Of a DNA stretch of 64,000 nt, positions 10,532 through 24,566 are shown one piece after another. Origin of the DNA: Balaenoptera acutorostrata (Eukaryota > Chordata > Mammalia > Artiodactyla > Balaenopteridae); NCBI RefSeq assembly GCF_949987535.1, contig NW_026645873.1, positions 1 through 64,000 on the forward strand, in the 5' to 3' direction. Position numbers and translations under genes: made by a program. The notes beneath the pieces are model-generated. The model saw nothing but the letters and a program-made list of their open reading frames with translations. It was not told the origin of the DNA and did no database searches. Position 1 is the first letter of the stretch. The number at the start of each line of letters is the position of its first letter.

Positions 10532-12282
10532 GTTCCGTACAGGTTGCAATTTGTCCTGAGGATGTACGGGAAGAGGGGGAACCAATGAGAGACTAGCTCT
10601 AGGGATTGGGACAGGCACAGGTCACTCTACTTTCCCATCAGGAAGAAGAATTAACCACAAGCTCAGCCTGCCCCCCAGAACCAGAAGAGGGCCTGAAGCA
10701 ATCCTGCACTTTTGCGGCCAGCTCCCAGAAAAGCGAATGGAAAAATGGAGCTCGGGGGCACTGCAATTCACAAACCTGCAGAGTTATAAATGATAACTCT
10801 CGTCCACAAATATATTGAGGGAAGGCAACGAAGAGGCTTTGAAAGCAAGGCAGAATTGCAGGAAACAGATTTCAGGAGGTAGATTCGAATCGCCTTGAAA
10901 GCACATGAAAAGCGGCAAAACGTGGACAATGATGCCCTTTGCCAAAAAGGGCGTATGCGTTTTTTCCTGAATATATTCAGGAAAAAACGCATACGCCCTT
11001 TTTGGCCAACCAAGCAACCTGGAAAGGCAAATCAGCGCTCCAAAGAAGTCTCGCTTCCCAGCGGGCAAAAGGGCCATGCGGAAAAAAGTGTCCAAACCAG
11101 AAATGCAGGACCGGCCATGGAGAAATGGGAGCCTTGCTACGCTGATGGGCGGGATGTAAATTGCCAACAGCCACTCTGGAGAAGTGTACGGTGTGTCCTG
11201 AAACATCTAAAAAACACAGCTTGGAGAGCATAGGGCACTTCCACTCATGGGCGTATAAATTGGGAAAACGAAAAATCAGCAAGACACAGGCACCCCAAAG
11301 TTTAGGGCTGCTCTGTTGACAAGAACCCCCACTTCATTACACCTTAAATATCCTAGGAAAGAGAAAAGTGGATAACGAAGTTGTGGTCCTCATGTATAAT
11401 GGAATAGCACTCAGCCATGAAATCCACGTCATAAGGCTAGTAGCAGCACGATGAGTGGATTTAGGTACGACGATTCTTAGTCACACAGAAAAAGACACTT
11501 ATCATAAGATATCACTTATAGAGGGAATGTAAAAACCGCTACACTTGAACTGAATTACAAAACAGAACAGAGTCACACGTTCAGAAAACACACTATGGCT
11601 GCTGAACGGGAAAAGTGAGGTGGGGTGATGCATAAAACAAGGGTTTCAAATTAGCTCAGATACCGTACCATAAACCCAATATGTAGTAGACAAGCCCTAC
11701 TCCTTGCTCAGTGAACTGGCCTCAACACCCCCTATTCACCGCACAAGAATATATCTGACTAGTAAGAATCTTCAAACCTATGTGTTGATATCTCTCTGTA
11801 AGTGAGGCAAGGGGGTGTAAAGCGGTATAAACACAGCCGTGAAAACCAGTTAAACCCCATTATAAAAATAAATTACTTTTCAAAACCCGTGAAACAAAGA
11901 CAGTGAAAGAGAGAGAAATTCTTACAAAATTCGTTCAGGGGCTGTGATGCAACCTGGATTGACCATATCTAGACACACAGCTGATTGAGACATAAGCGTG
12001 GACACTCTTGGGGCTGAGAGGTTTGGTGAGGTTGCGTGAGCCAACGCAGACCCTTTAAAGTAATACTGCATGGTACCCATCCCATGGGTCGCAAATCTCC
12101 AGGTTCAAGGGCATCTTCCTACGTCGAAAACATGCATGAGTAACCCAGAAGATGGTACACCGTGTGATCGGGAAAGGTTTCTAAAACGCACCTCATTTCT
12201 CATCTCCTTGTGCTCGGGTTCGCCATTCCCGCCGCTTTACTAGCCATCTCCCTCCTTGGAGAATCAGCACCTTTAACCTCCT
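10532..12282 (+). repeat. Satellite monomer 7 (mosaic)
   Basis: 1751 bp. The head matches unit 6. The second half has the 9-bp deletion and the tail of units 9 and 11 (GACACACAGC, ATAAGCGTGG, GGGTCGCAAAT, GAGTAACCC, CATTCCCGCC). The palindrome at 10938-11009 has a mismatch near its left edge (TTTGCC). Confidence 0.94.
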
Positions 12283-14043
12283 GTTCCATACAGGTTGCAA
12301 TTTGTCCTGAGGATGAACGGGAAGAGGGGGAACCAATGAGAGACTAGCTCTAGGGGTTGGGACAGGCACAGGTCACTCTATTTTCCCATCAGGAAGAAGA
12401 ATTAACCACAAGCTCATCCTGCGCCCCAGAACCAGAAGAGGGCCTGAAGCAATCCTGCACTTTTGCGGCCAGCTCCCAAAAGAGCGACTGGAAAAATGGA
12501 GCTCAGGGGCACTGCAATTCACAAACCTGCAGAGTTATAAATGATAACTCTCGCCCACAAATATATTGAGGGAAGGCAACGAAGAGGCTTTGAAAGCAAG
12601 GCAGAATTGCAGGAAACAGATTTCAGGAGGTAGATTCGAATCGCCTTGAAAGCACATGAAAAGCGGCAAAACGGGGACAATGATGCCCTTGGCCAAAAAG
12701 GGCGTATGCGTTTTTTCCTGAATATATTCAGGAAAAAACGCATACGCCCTTTTTGGCCAACCAAGCAACCTGGAAAGGCAAATCAGCGCTCAAAAGAAGT
12801 CTCGCTTCCCAGCGGGCAAAAGGGCCATGCGGAAAAAAGTGTCCAAACCAAAAATGCAGGACCCGCCATGGAGAAATGGGAGCCTTGCTACGCTGATGGG
12901 CGGGATGTAAATTGCCAACAGCCACTCTGGAGAAGTGTACGGTGTGTCCTGAAACATCTAAAAAAACACAGCTTGGAGAGCATAGGGCACTTCCACTCAT
13001 GGGCGTATAAATTGGGAAAACTAAAAATCACCAAGACACAGGCACCCCAAAGTTTAGGGCTGCTCTGTTGACAAGAACCCCCACTTCATTACACCTTAAA
13101 TATCCTAGGAAAGAGAAAAGTGGATAAAGAAGTTGTGGTCCTCATGTACAATGGAATATCACTCAGCCATGAAATCCACGTCATAAGGCTAGTAGCAGCA
13201 CGATGAGTGGATTTAGGTACGTCGATTCTAAGTGAAATAAGTCACACAGAAAAAGACAATTATCATAAGATATCACTTATAGAGGGAATGTAAAAACCGC
13301 TACACTTGAACTGAATTACAAAACAGAACAGAGTCACACGTTTAGAAAACACACTATGGCTGCTGAACGGGAAAGGTGAGGTGGGGTGATGCATAAAACA
13401 AGGGTTTCAAATTAGCTCAGATACCGTTCCATAAACCCAATATGTAGTAGACAAGACCTACTCCTTGCTCAGTGAACTGGACTCAACACCCCCTATTCAC
13501 CGCAGAAGAATATATCTGACTAGTAAGAATCTTCAAACCTATGTATTGATATCGCTCTGTAAGTGAGTCAAGGGGGTGTAAAGCGGCATAAACACAGCCG
13601 TGAAAAGCAGCTAAACCCCATTATAAAAATAAATTACTTTTCAAAACCCGTGAAACAAAGACAGTGAAAAAGAGAGATATTCTTACAAAATTCGTTCAGG
13701 GGCTGTGATGCAACCTGGATTGACCATATCTAGACCCACACCTGATTGAGACATAAGGGTGGACACTCTTGGGGCTGAGAGGTTTGGTGAGGTTGCGTGA
13801 GCCAATGCAGACCCTTTAAAGTAATACTGCATGGAACCCATCCCATGGGTCCCAAATCTCCAGGTTCAAGGGCATCTTCCTACGTCGAAAACATGCATGA
13901 GAAACCCAGAAGATGGTACACCGTGTGATCGGGAAAGGTTTCTAAAACGCACCTCATTTCTCATCTCCTTGTGCTCGGGTTCGCCATTCCAGCCGCTTTA
14001 CTAGGCATCTCCCTCCTTGGAGAATCAGCACCTTTAACCTCCT
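12283..14043 (+). repeat. Satellite monomer 8 (dimer position A)
   Basis: 1761 bp. The head is like units 1-3 (CTCATCCTGCGCCCC) but the palindrome has the TATA centre: perfect 72-mer at 12689-12760. The tail is of the unit 3, 10 and 12 type. It starts the region of alternating monomer types. Confidence 0.94.
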
Positions 14044-15793
14044 GTTCCGTACAGGTTGCAATTTGTCCTGAGGATGAACGGGAAGAGGGGGAACCATTGA
14101 GAGACTAGCTCTAGGGGTTGGGACAGGCACAGGTCACTCTATTTTCCCATCAGGAAGAAGAATTAACCACCAGCTCAGCCTGCCCCCAGAACCAGAAGAG
14201 GGCCTGAAGCAATCCTGCACTTTTGCGGCCAGCTCCCAAAAAAGCGACTGGAAAAATGGAGCGCAGGGGCACTGCAATTCACAAACCTGCAGAGTTATAA
14301 ATGAAAACTCTCGTCCACAAATATATTGAGGGAAGGCAACGAAGAGGCTTTGAAAGCAAGGCAGAATTGCAGGAAACAGATTTCAGGAGGTAGATTCGAA
14401 TCGCCTTGAAAGCTCATGAAAAGCGGCAAAACGGGGACAATGATGCCCTTGGCCAAAAAGGGCGTATGCGTTTTTTCCTGAATATATTCAGGAAAAAACG
14501 CATACGCCCTTTTTGGCCCACCAAGCAACCTGGAAAGGCAAATCAGCGCTCCAAAGAAGTCTCGCTTCCCAGCGGGCAAAAGGGCCATGCGGAAAAAAGT
14601 GTCCAAACCAGAAATGCAGGACCGGCCATGGAGAAATGGGAGCCTTGCTACGCTGATGGGCGGGATGTAAATTGCCAACAGCCACTCTGGAGAAGTGTAC
14701 GTTGTGTCCTGAAACATCTAAAAAACACAGCTTGGAGAGCATAGGGCACTTCCACTCATGGGCGTATAAATTGGGAAAACTAAAAATCAGCAAGACACAG
14801 GCACCCCAAAGTTTAGGGCTGCTCTGTTGACAAGAACCCCCACTTCATTACACCTTAAATATCCTAGGAAAGAGAAAAATGGATAAAGAAGTTGTGGTCC
14901 TCATGTACAATGGAATATCACTCAGCCATGAAATCCACGTCATAAGGCTAGTAGCAGCACGATGAGTGGATTTAGGTACGACGATTCTTAGTCACACAGA
15001 AAAAGACACTTATCATAAGATATCACTTATAGAGGGAATGTAAAAACCGCTACACTTGAACTGAATTACAAAACAGAACAGAGTCACACGTTCAGAAAAC
15101 ACACTATGGCTGCTGAACGGGAAAGGTGAGGTGGGGTGATGCATAAAACAAGGGTTTCAAATTAGCTCAGATTCCGTTCCATAAACCCAATATGTAGTAG
15201 ACAAGCCCTACTCCTTGCTCAGTGAACTGGCCTCAACACCCCCTATTCACCGCACAAGAATATATCTGACTAGTAAGAATCTTCAAACCTATGTATTGAT
15301 ATCTCTCTGTAAGTGAGGCAAGGGGGTGTAAAGCGGTATAAACACAGCCGTGAAAAGCAGTTAAACCCCATTATAAAAATAAATTACTTTTCAAAACCCG
15401 TGAAACAAAGACAGTGAAAGAGAGAGAAATTCTTACAAAATTCGTTCAGGGGCTGTGATGCAACCTGGATTGACCATATCTAGACACACAGCTGATTGAG
15501 ACATAAGCGTGGACACTCTTGGGGCTGAGAGGTTTGGTGAGGTTGCGTGAGCCAACGCAGACCCTTTAAAGTAATACTGCATGGTACCCATCCCATGGGT
15601 CGCAAATCTCCAGGTTCAAGGGCATCTTCCTACGTCGAAAACATGCATGAGTAACCCAGAAGATGGTACACCGTGTGATCGGGAAAGGTTTCTAAAACGC
15701 ACCTCATTTCTCATCTCCTTGTGCTCGGGTTCGCCATTCCCGCCGCTTTACTAGCCATCTCCCTCCTTGGAGAATCAGCACCTTTAACCTCCT
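14044..15793 (+). repeat. Satellite monomer 9 (dimer position B)
   Basis: 1750 bp. The head is like units 4 and 5, with the 9-bp deletion; the tail is of the unit 7 and 11 type. The palindrome at 14449-14520 is damaged only near its right edge (GGCCCA). Confidence 0.94.
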
Positions 15794-17550
15794 GTTCCAT
15801 ACAGGTTGCAATTTGTCCTGAGGATGAACGGGAAGAGGGGGAACCAATGAGAGACTAGCTCTAGGGGTTGGGACAGGCACAGGTCACTCTATTTTCCCAT
15901 CAGGAAGAAGAATTAACCACAAGCTCAGCCTGCGCCCCAGAACCAGAAGAGGGCCTGAAGCAATCCTGCACTTTTGCGGCCAGCTCCCAAAAGAGCGACT
16001 GGAAAAATGGAGCTCAGGGGCACTGCAATTCACAAACCTGCAGAGTTATAAATGATAACTCTCGTCCACAAATATATTGAGGGAAGGCAACGAAGAGGCT
16101 TTGAAAGCAAGGCAGAATTGCAGGAAACAGATTTCAGGAGGTAGATTCGAATCGCCTTGAAAGCACATGAAAAGCGGCAAAACGTGGACAATGATGCCCT
16201 TGGCCAAAAAGGGCGTATGCGTTTTTTCCTGAATTCAGGAAAAAACGCATACGCCCTTTTTGGCCAACCAAGCAACCTGGAAAGGCAAATCAGCGCTCCA
16301 AAGAAGTCTCGCTTCCCAGCGGGCAAAAGGACCATGCGGAAAAAAGTGTCCAAACCAAAAATGCAGGACCCGCCATGGAGAAATGGGAGCCTTGCTACGC
16401 TGATGGGCGGGATGTAAATTGCCAACAGCCACTCTGGAGAAGTGTACGGTGTGTCCTGAAACATCTAAAAAAACACAGCTTGGAGAGCATAGGGCACTTC
16501 CACTCATGGGCGTATAAATTGGGAAAACTAAAAATCACCAAGACACAGGCACCCCAAAGTTTAGGGCTGCTCTGTTGACAAGAACCCCCACTTCATTACA
16601 CCTTAAATATCCTAGGAAAGAGAAAAGTGGATAAAGAAGTTGTGGTCCTCATGTACAATGGAATATCACTCAGCCATGAAATCCACGTCATAAGGCTAGT
16701 AGCAGCACGATGAGTGGATTTAGGTACGTCGATTCTAAGTGAAATAAGTCACACAGAAAAAGACAATTATCATAAGATATCACTTATAGAGGGAATGTAA
16801 AAACCGCTACACTTGAACTGAATTACAAAACAGAACAGAGTCACACGTTTAGAAAACACACTATGGCTGCTGAACGGGAAAGGTGAGGTGGGGTGATGCA
16901 TAAAACAAGGGTTTCAAATTAGCTCCGATACCGTTCCATAAACCCAATATGTAGTAGACAAGACCTACTCCTTGCTCAGTGAACTGGACTCAACACCCCC
17001 TATTCACCGCAGAAGAATATATCTGACTAGTAAGAATCTTCAAACCTATGTATTGATATCGCTCTGTAAGTGAGTCAAGGGGGTGTAAAGCGGCATAAAC
17101 ACAGCCGTGAAAAGCAGCTAAACCCCATTATAAAAATAAATTACTTTTCAAAACCCGTGAAACAAAGACAGTGAAAAAGAGAGATATTCTTACAAAATTC
17201 GTTCACGGGCTGTGATGCAACCTGGATTGACCATATCTAGACCCACACCTGATTGAGACATAAGGGTGGACACTCTTGGGGCTGAGAGGTTTGGTGAGGT
17301 TGCGTGAGCCAATGCAGACCCTTTAAAGTAATACTGCATGGAACCCATCCCATGGGTCCCAAATCTCCAGGTTCAAGGGCATCTTCCTACGTCGAAAACA
17401 TGCATGAGAAACCCAGAAGATGGTACACCGTGTGATCGGGAAAGGTTTCTAAAACGCACCTCATTTCTCATCTCCTTGTGCTCGGGTTCGCCATTCCAGC
17501 CGCTTTACTAGGCATCTCCCTCCTTGGAGAATCAGCACCTTTAACCTCCT
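15794..17550 (+). repeat. Satellite monomer 10 (dimer position A)
   Basis: 1757 bp. Perfect 68-bp palindrome at 16200-16267 with a GAATTC centre. Almost identical to unit 12, two monomers away, including the rare AGGACCATGC in the L1-derived part. Confidence 0.94.
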
Positions 17551-19300
17551 GTTCCGTACAGGTTGCAATTTGTCCTGAGGATGAACGGGAAGAGGGGGAA
17601 CCATTGAGAGACTAGCTCTAGGGGTTGGGACAGGCACAGGTCACTCTATTTTCCCATCAGGAAGAAGAATTAACCACCAGCTCAGCCTGCCCCCAGAACC
17701 AGAAGAGGGCCTGAAGCAATCCTGCACTTTTGCGGCCAGCTCCCAAAAAAGCGACTGGAAAAATGGAGCGCAGGGGCACTGCAATTCACAAACCTGCAGA
17801 GTTATAAATGAAAACTCTCGTCCACAAATATATTGAGGGAAGGCAACGAAGAGGCTTTGAAAGCAAGGCAGAATTGCAGGAAACAGATTTCAGGAGGTAG
17901 ATTCGAATCGCCTTGAAAGCTCATGAAAAGCGGCAAAACGGGGACAATGATGCCCTTGGCCAAAAAGGGCGTATGCGTTTTTTCCTGAATATATTCAGGA
18001 AAAAACGCATATGCCCTTTTTGGCCCACCAAGCAACCTGGAAAGGCAAATCAGCGCTCCAAAGAAGTCTCGCTTCCCAGCGGGCAAAAGGGCCATGCGGA
18101 AAAAAGTGTCCAAACCAGAAATGCAGGACCGGCCATGGAGAAATGGGAGCCTTGCTACGCTGATGGGCGGGATGTAAATTGCCAACAGCCACTCTGGAGA
18201 AGTGTACGGTGTGTCCTGAAACATCTAAAAAACACAGCTTGGAGAGCATAGGGCACTTCCACTCATGGGCGTATAAATTGGGAAAACTAAAAATCAGCAA
18301 GACACAGGCACCCCAAAGTTTAGGGCTGCTCTGTTGACAAGAACCCCCACTTCATTACACCTTAAATATCCTAGGAAAGAGAAAAATGGATAAAGAAGTT
18401 GTGGTCCTCATGTACAATGGAATATCACTCAGCCATGAAATCCACGTCATAAGGCTAGTAGCAGCACGATGAGTGGATTTAGGTACGACGATTCTTAGTC
18501 ACACAGAAAAAGACACTTATCATAAGATATCACTTATAGAGGGAATGTAAAAACCGCTACACTTGAACTGAATTACAAAACAGAACAGAGTCACACGTTC
18601 AGAAAACACACTATGGCTGCTGAACGGGAAAGGTGAGGTGGGGTGATGCATAAAACAAGGGTTTCAAATTAGCTCAGATACCGTTCCATAAACCCAATAT
18701 GTAGTAGACAAGCCCTACTCCTTGCTCAGTGAACTGGCCTCAACACCCCCTATTCACCGCACAAGAATATATCTGACTAGTAAGAATCTTCAAACCTATG
18801 TATTGATATCTCTCTGTAAGTGAGGCAAGGGGGTGTAAAGCGGTATAAACACAGCCGTGAAAAGCAGTTAAACCCCATTATAAAAATAAATTACTTTTCA
18901 AAACCCGTGAAACAAAGACAGTGAAAGAGAGAGAAATTCTTACAAAATTCGTTCAGGGGCTGTGATGCAACCTGGATTGACCATATCTAGACACACAGCT
19001 GATTGAGACATAAGCGTGGACACTCTTGGGGCTGAGAGGTTTGGTGAGGTTGCGTGAGCCAACGCAGACCCTTTAAAGTAATACTGCATGGTACCCATCC
19101 CATGGGTCGCAAATCTCCAGGTTCAAGGGCATCTTCCTACGTCGAAAACATGCATGAGTAACCCAGAAGATGGTACACCGTGTGATCGGGAAAGGTTTCT
19201 AAAACGCACCTCATTTCTCATCTCCTTGTGCTCGGGTTCGCCATTCCCGCCGCTTTACTAGCCATCTCCCTCCTTGGAGAATCAGCACCTTTAACCTCCT
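17551..19300 (+). repeat. Satellite monomer 11 (dimer position B)
   Basis: 1750 bp. Almost identical to unit 9, 3507 bp upstream, including the 9-bp deletion and the right-edge palindrome change. The palindrome at 17956-18027 has a further right-arm change (GCATATGCC). Confidence 0.94.
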
Positions 19301-21056
19301 GTTCCATACAGGTTGCAATTTGTCCTGAGGATGAACGGGAAGAGGGGGAACCAATGAGAGACTAGCTCTAGGGGTTGGGACAGGCACAGGTCACTCTATT
19401 TTCCCATCAGGAAGAAGAATTAACCACAAGCTCAGCCTGCGCCCCAGAACCAGAAGAGGGCCTGAAGCAATCCTGCACTTTTGCGGCCAGCTCCCAAAAG
19501 AGCGACTGGAAAAATGGAGCTCAGGGGCACTGCAATTCACAAACCTGCAGAGTTATAAATGATAACTCTCGTCCACAAATATATTGAGGGAAGGCAACGA
19601 AGAGGCTTTGAAAGCAAGGCAGAATTGCAGGAAACAGATTTCAGGAGGTAGATTCGAATCGCCTTGAAAGCACATGAAAAGCGGCAAAACGTGGACAATG
19701 ATGCCCTTGGCCAAAAAGGGCGTATGCGTTTTTTCCTGAATTCAGGAAAAAACGCATACGCCCTTTTTGGCCAACCAAGCAACCTGGAAAGGCAAATCAG
19801 CGCTCCAAAGAAGTCTCGCTTCCCAGCGGGCAAAAGGACCATGCGGAAAAAAGTGTCCAAACCAAAAATGCAGGACCCGCCATGGAGAAATGGGAGCCTT
19901 GCTACGCTGATGGGCGGGATGTAAATTGCCGACAGCCACTCTGGAGAAGTGTACGGTGTGTCCTGAAACATCTAAAAAAACACAGCTTGGAGAGCATAGG
20001 GCACTTCCACTCATGGGCGTATAAATTGGGAAAACTAAAAATCACCAAGACACAGGCACCCCAAAGTTTAGGGCTGCTCTGTTGACAAGAACCCCCACTT
20101 CATTACACCTTAAATATCCTAGGAAAGAGAAAAGTGGATAAAGAAGTTGTGGTCCTCATGTACAATGGAATATCACTCAGCCATGAAATCCACGTCATAA
20201 GGCTAGTAGCAGCACGATGAGTGGATTTAGGTACGTCGATTCTAAGTGAAATAAGTCACACAGAAAAAGACAATTATCATAAGATATCACTTATAGAGGG
20301 AATGTAAAAACCGCTACACTTGAACTGAATTACAAAACAGAACAGAGTCACACGTTTAGAAAACACACTATGGCTGCTGAACGGGAAAGGTGAGGTGGGG
20401 TGATGCATAAAACAAGGGTTTCAAATTAGCTCCGATACCGTTCCATAAACCCAATATGTAGTAGACAAGACCTACTCCTTGCTCAGTGAACTGGACTCAA
20501 CACCCCCTATTCACCGCAGAAGAATATATCTGACTAGTAAGAATCTTCAAACCTATGTATTGATATCGCTCTGTAAGTGAGTCAAGGGGGTGTAAAGCGG
20601 CATAAACACAGCCGTGAAAAGCAGCTAAACCCCATTATAAAAATAAATTACTTTTCAAAACCCGTGAAACAAAGACAGTGAAAAAGAGAGATATTCTTAC
20701 AAAATTCGTTCAGGGGCTGTGATGCAACCTGGATTGACCATATCTAGACCCACACCTGATTGAGACATAAGGGTGGACACTCTTGGGGCTGAGAGTTTTG
20801 GTGAGGTTCTGTGAGCCAATGCAGACCCTTTAAAGTAATACTGCATGGTACCCATCCCATGGTCCCAAATCTCCAGGTTCAAGGTCATCTTCCTACGTCG
20901 AAAACATGCATGAGAAACCCAGAAGATGGTACACCGTGTGATAGGGAAAGGTTTCTAAAACGCACCTCATTTATCATCTCCTTGTGCTCGGGTTCGCCAT
21001 TCCAGCCGCTTTACTAGCCATCTCCCTCCTTGGAGAATCAGCACGTTTAACCTCCT
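19301..21056 (+). repeat. Satellite monomer 12 (dimer position A)
   Basis: 1756 bp. Perfect 68-bp palindrome at 19707-19774. Near-copy of unit 10. The alternation ends in its tail, where GAGAGTTTTGG and one G fewer in the CCCATGG region appear. Confidence 0.94.
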
Positions 21057-22806
21057 GTTCCGTACAGGTTGCAATTTGTCCTGAGGATGAACGGGAAGAG
21101 GGGGAACCAATGAGAGACTAGCTCTAGGGGTTGGGACAGGCACCGGTCACTCTATTTTCCCATCAGGAAGAAGAATTAAGCACAAGCTCAGCCTGCCCCC
21201 CAGATCCAGAAGAGGGTCTGAAGCAATCCTGCACTTTTGCGGCCAGCTTCCAGAAAAGCGACTGGAAAAATGGAGCGCAGGGGCACTGCAATTCACAAAC
21301 CTGCAGAGTTATAAATGAAAACTCTCGTCCACAAATATATTGAGGGAAGGCAACGAAGAGGCTTTGAAAGCAAGGCAGAATTGCAGGAAACAGATTTCAG
21401 GAGGTAGATTCGAATCGCCTTGAAAGCACATGAAAAGCGGCAAAACGTGGACAATGATGCCCTTGGCCAAAAAGGGCGTATGCGTTTTTTCCTGAATTCA
21501 GGAAAAAACGCATACGCCCTTTTTGGCCAACCAAGCAACCTGGAAAGGCAAATCAGCGCTCCAAAGAAGTCTCGCTTCCCAGCGGGCAAAAGGACCATGC
21601 GGAAAAAAGTGTCCAAACCAAAAATGCAGGACCCGCCATGGAGAAATGGGAGCCTTGCTACGCTGATGGGCGGGATGTAAATTGCCAACAGCCACTCTGG
21701 AGAAGTGTACGGTGTGTCCTGAAACATCTAAAAAAACACAGCTTGGAGAGCATAGGGCACTTCCCCTGATGGGCGTACAAATTGGGAAAACTAAAAATCA
21801 GCAAGACACATGCACCCCAAAGTTTAGGCCCGCTCAAGATCCCCCACTTCATTACACCTTAAATATCCTAGGAAAGAGAAAAGTGGATAACGAAGTTGTG
21901 GTCCTCATGTACAATGGAATATCACTCAGCCATGAAATCCACGTCATAAGGCTAGTAGCAGCACGATGAGAGGATTTAGGTACGACAATTCTAAGTGAAA
22001 TAAGTCACACAGAAATAGACACTGATCATAAGATATTACTTATAGAGGGAATGTAAAAACCGCTGCACTTGAACTGAATTACAAAACAGAACAGAGTCAC
22101 ACGTTCAGAAAACACACTATGGCTGCTGAACGGGAAAGGTGAGGTGGGGTGATGCATAAAACAAGGGTTTCAAATTAGCTCAGTTACCGTTCCATAAGCC
22201 CAATATGTAGTAGACAAGACCTACTCCTTGCTCAGTGAACTGGCCTCAACACCCCCTATTCACCGCACAAGAATATATCTGACTAGTAAGAAACTTCAAA
22301 CCTATGTATTGATATCTCTCTGTAAGTGAGTCAAGGGAGTGTAAAGCGGCCTAAACACAGGCGTGAAAAGCAGCTAAACCCCATTATAAAAATAAATTAC
22401 TTTTCAAAACCCGTGAAACAAAGACAATGAAAGAGAGAGAAATTCTTTCAAAAATCGTTCAGGGGCTGTGATGCAACCTGGATTGACCATATCTAGACCC
22501 ACAGCTGATTGAGACATAAGGGTGGACACTCTTGGGGCTGAGAGGTTTGGTGAGGTTGCGTGAGCCAACGCAGACCCTTTCAAGTAATACTGCATGGTAC
22601 CCATCCCATGGTTCCCAAATCTCCTGGTTCAAGGGCATCTTCCTACGTCGAAAACATGCATGAGAAACCCAGAAGATGGTACACCGTGTGATCGGGAAAG
22701 GTTTCTAAAACGCACCTCATTTCTCATCTCCTTGTGCTCGGGTTCGCCATTCCAGCCGCTTTACTAGCCATCTCCCTCCTTGGAGAATCAGCACCTTTAA
22801 CCTCCT
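21057..22806 (+). repeat. Satellite monomer 13
   Basis: 1750 bp. Perfect 68-bp palindrome at 21463-21530, the last GAATTC-centred copy in the window. The L1-derived part has a 7-bp shortening near 21828-21845 (CGCTCAAGATCCCCC), shared only with unit 18. Confidence 0.94.
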
Positions 22807-24566
22807 GTTCCGTACAGGTTGCAATTTGTCCTGAGGATGAACGGGAAGAGGGGGAACCAATGAGAGACTAGCTCTAGGGGTTGGGACAGGCACAGGTCAC
22901 TCTATTTTCCCATCAGGAAGAAGAATTAACCACAAGCTCAGCCTGCCCCCCAGAACCAGAAGAGGGCCTGAAGCAATCCTGCACTTTTGAGGCCAGCTCC
23001 CAGAAAAGCGACTGGAAAAATGGAGCTCAGGGGCACTGCAATTCACAAACCTGCAGAGTTATAAATGATAACTCTCGTCCACAAATATATTGAGGGAAGG
23101 CAACGAAGAGGCTTTGAAAGCAAGGCAGAATTGCAGGAAACAGATTTCAGGAGGTAGATTCGAATCGCCTTGAAAGCACATGAAAAGCGGCAAAACGTGG
23201 ACAATGATGCCCTTGGCCAAAAAGGGCGTATGCGTTTTGTCCTGAATATATTCAGGAAAAAACGCATACGCCCTTTTTGGCCAACCAAGCCACCTGGAAA
23301 GGCAAATCAGCGCTCCAAAGAAGTCTCGCTTCCCAGCGGGCAAAAGGGCCATGCGGAAAAAAGTGTCCAAACCAGAAATGCAGGACCGGCCATGGAGAAA
23401 TGGGAGCCTTGCTATGCTGATGGGCGGGATGTAAATTGCCAACAGCCACTCTGGAGAAGTGTACGGTGTGTCCTGAAACATCTAAAAAACACAGCTTGGA
23501 GAGAATAGGGCACTTCCACTCATAGGCGTATAAATTGGGAAAACTAAAAGTCAGCAAGACACAGGCACCCCAAAGTTTAGGGCTGCTCTGTTGACAAGAA
23601 CCCCCACTTCATTACACCTTAAATATCCTAGGAAAGAGAAAAGTGGATAACGAAGTTGTGGTCCTCATGTACAATGGAATATCACTCAGCCATGAAATCC
23701 ACGTCATAAGGCTAGTAGCAGCACGATGAGTGGATTTAGGTACGACGATTCTAAGTGAAATAGGTCACACAGAAAAAGACACTTATCATAAGATATCACT
23801 TATAGAGGGAATATAAAAACCGCTACACTTGAACTAAATTACAAAACAGAACAGAGTCACACGTTCAGAAAACACACTATGGCTGCTGAACGGGAAAGGT
23901 GAGGTGGGGTGATGCATGAAACAAGGGTTTCAAATTAGCTCAGTTAATGTTCCATAAACCCAATATGTAGTAGAAAAGACCTACTCTTTGCTCAGTGAAG
24001 TGGCCTCAACACCCCCTATTCACCACACAAGAATATATATGACTAGTAAGAATCTTCAAACCTATGTACTGATATCTCTCTGTAAGTGAGTCAAGGGGGT
24101 GTAAAGCGGCCTAAACACAGCCGTGAAAAGCAGCTAAACCCCATTATAAAAATAAATTAGTTTTCTAAACCCGTGAAACAAAGAGAGTGAAAGAGAGAGA
24201 AATTCTTACAAAATTCGTTCAGGGGCTGTGATGCAACCTGGATTGACCATATCTAGACCCACAGCTGATTGAGACATAAGGGTGGACACTCTTGGGGCTG
24301 AGAGGTTTGGTGAGGTTGCGTGAGCCAACGCAGACCCTTGAAAGTAATACTGCATGGTACCCATCCCATGGGTCCCAAATCTCCAGGTTCAAGGGCATCT
24401 TCCTACGTCGAAAACATGCATGAGAAACCCAGAAGATGGTACACCGTGTGATCGGGAAAGGTTTCTAAAACGCACCTCATTTCTCATCTCCTTGTGCTCG
24501 GGTTCGCCATTCCAGCCGCTTTACTAGCCATCTCTCTCCTTGGAGAATCAGCACCTTTAAGCTCCT
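22807..24566 (+). repeat. Satellite monomer 14
   Basis: 1760 bp. The palindrome at 23213-23284 has one left-arm mismatch (GTTTTGTCC). The head shares TTTTGAGGCCAGC with unit 17. The second half shares GTTAATGTTCC, TAGAAAAGACC and CTCTTTGC with unit 19. Confidence 0.94.

Larger units (their letters stand above)
12283..21056 (+). repeat. Dimeric higher-order repeat, units 8 to 12 (A-B-A-B-A, ~3.51 kb)
   Basis: Units 8, 10 and 12 share one set of variants; units 9 and 11 share another (1750 bp, 9-bp deletion, GGCCCA at the palindrome edge). Spacing is 3511 bp (8 to 10) and 3507 bp (10 to 12, 9 to 11). Adjacent units differ more than next-but-one units, which defines a higher-order repeat. Unit 8 is the least regular member because its palindrome has the TATA centre. 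Confidence 0.88.
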
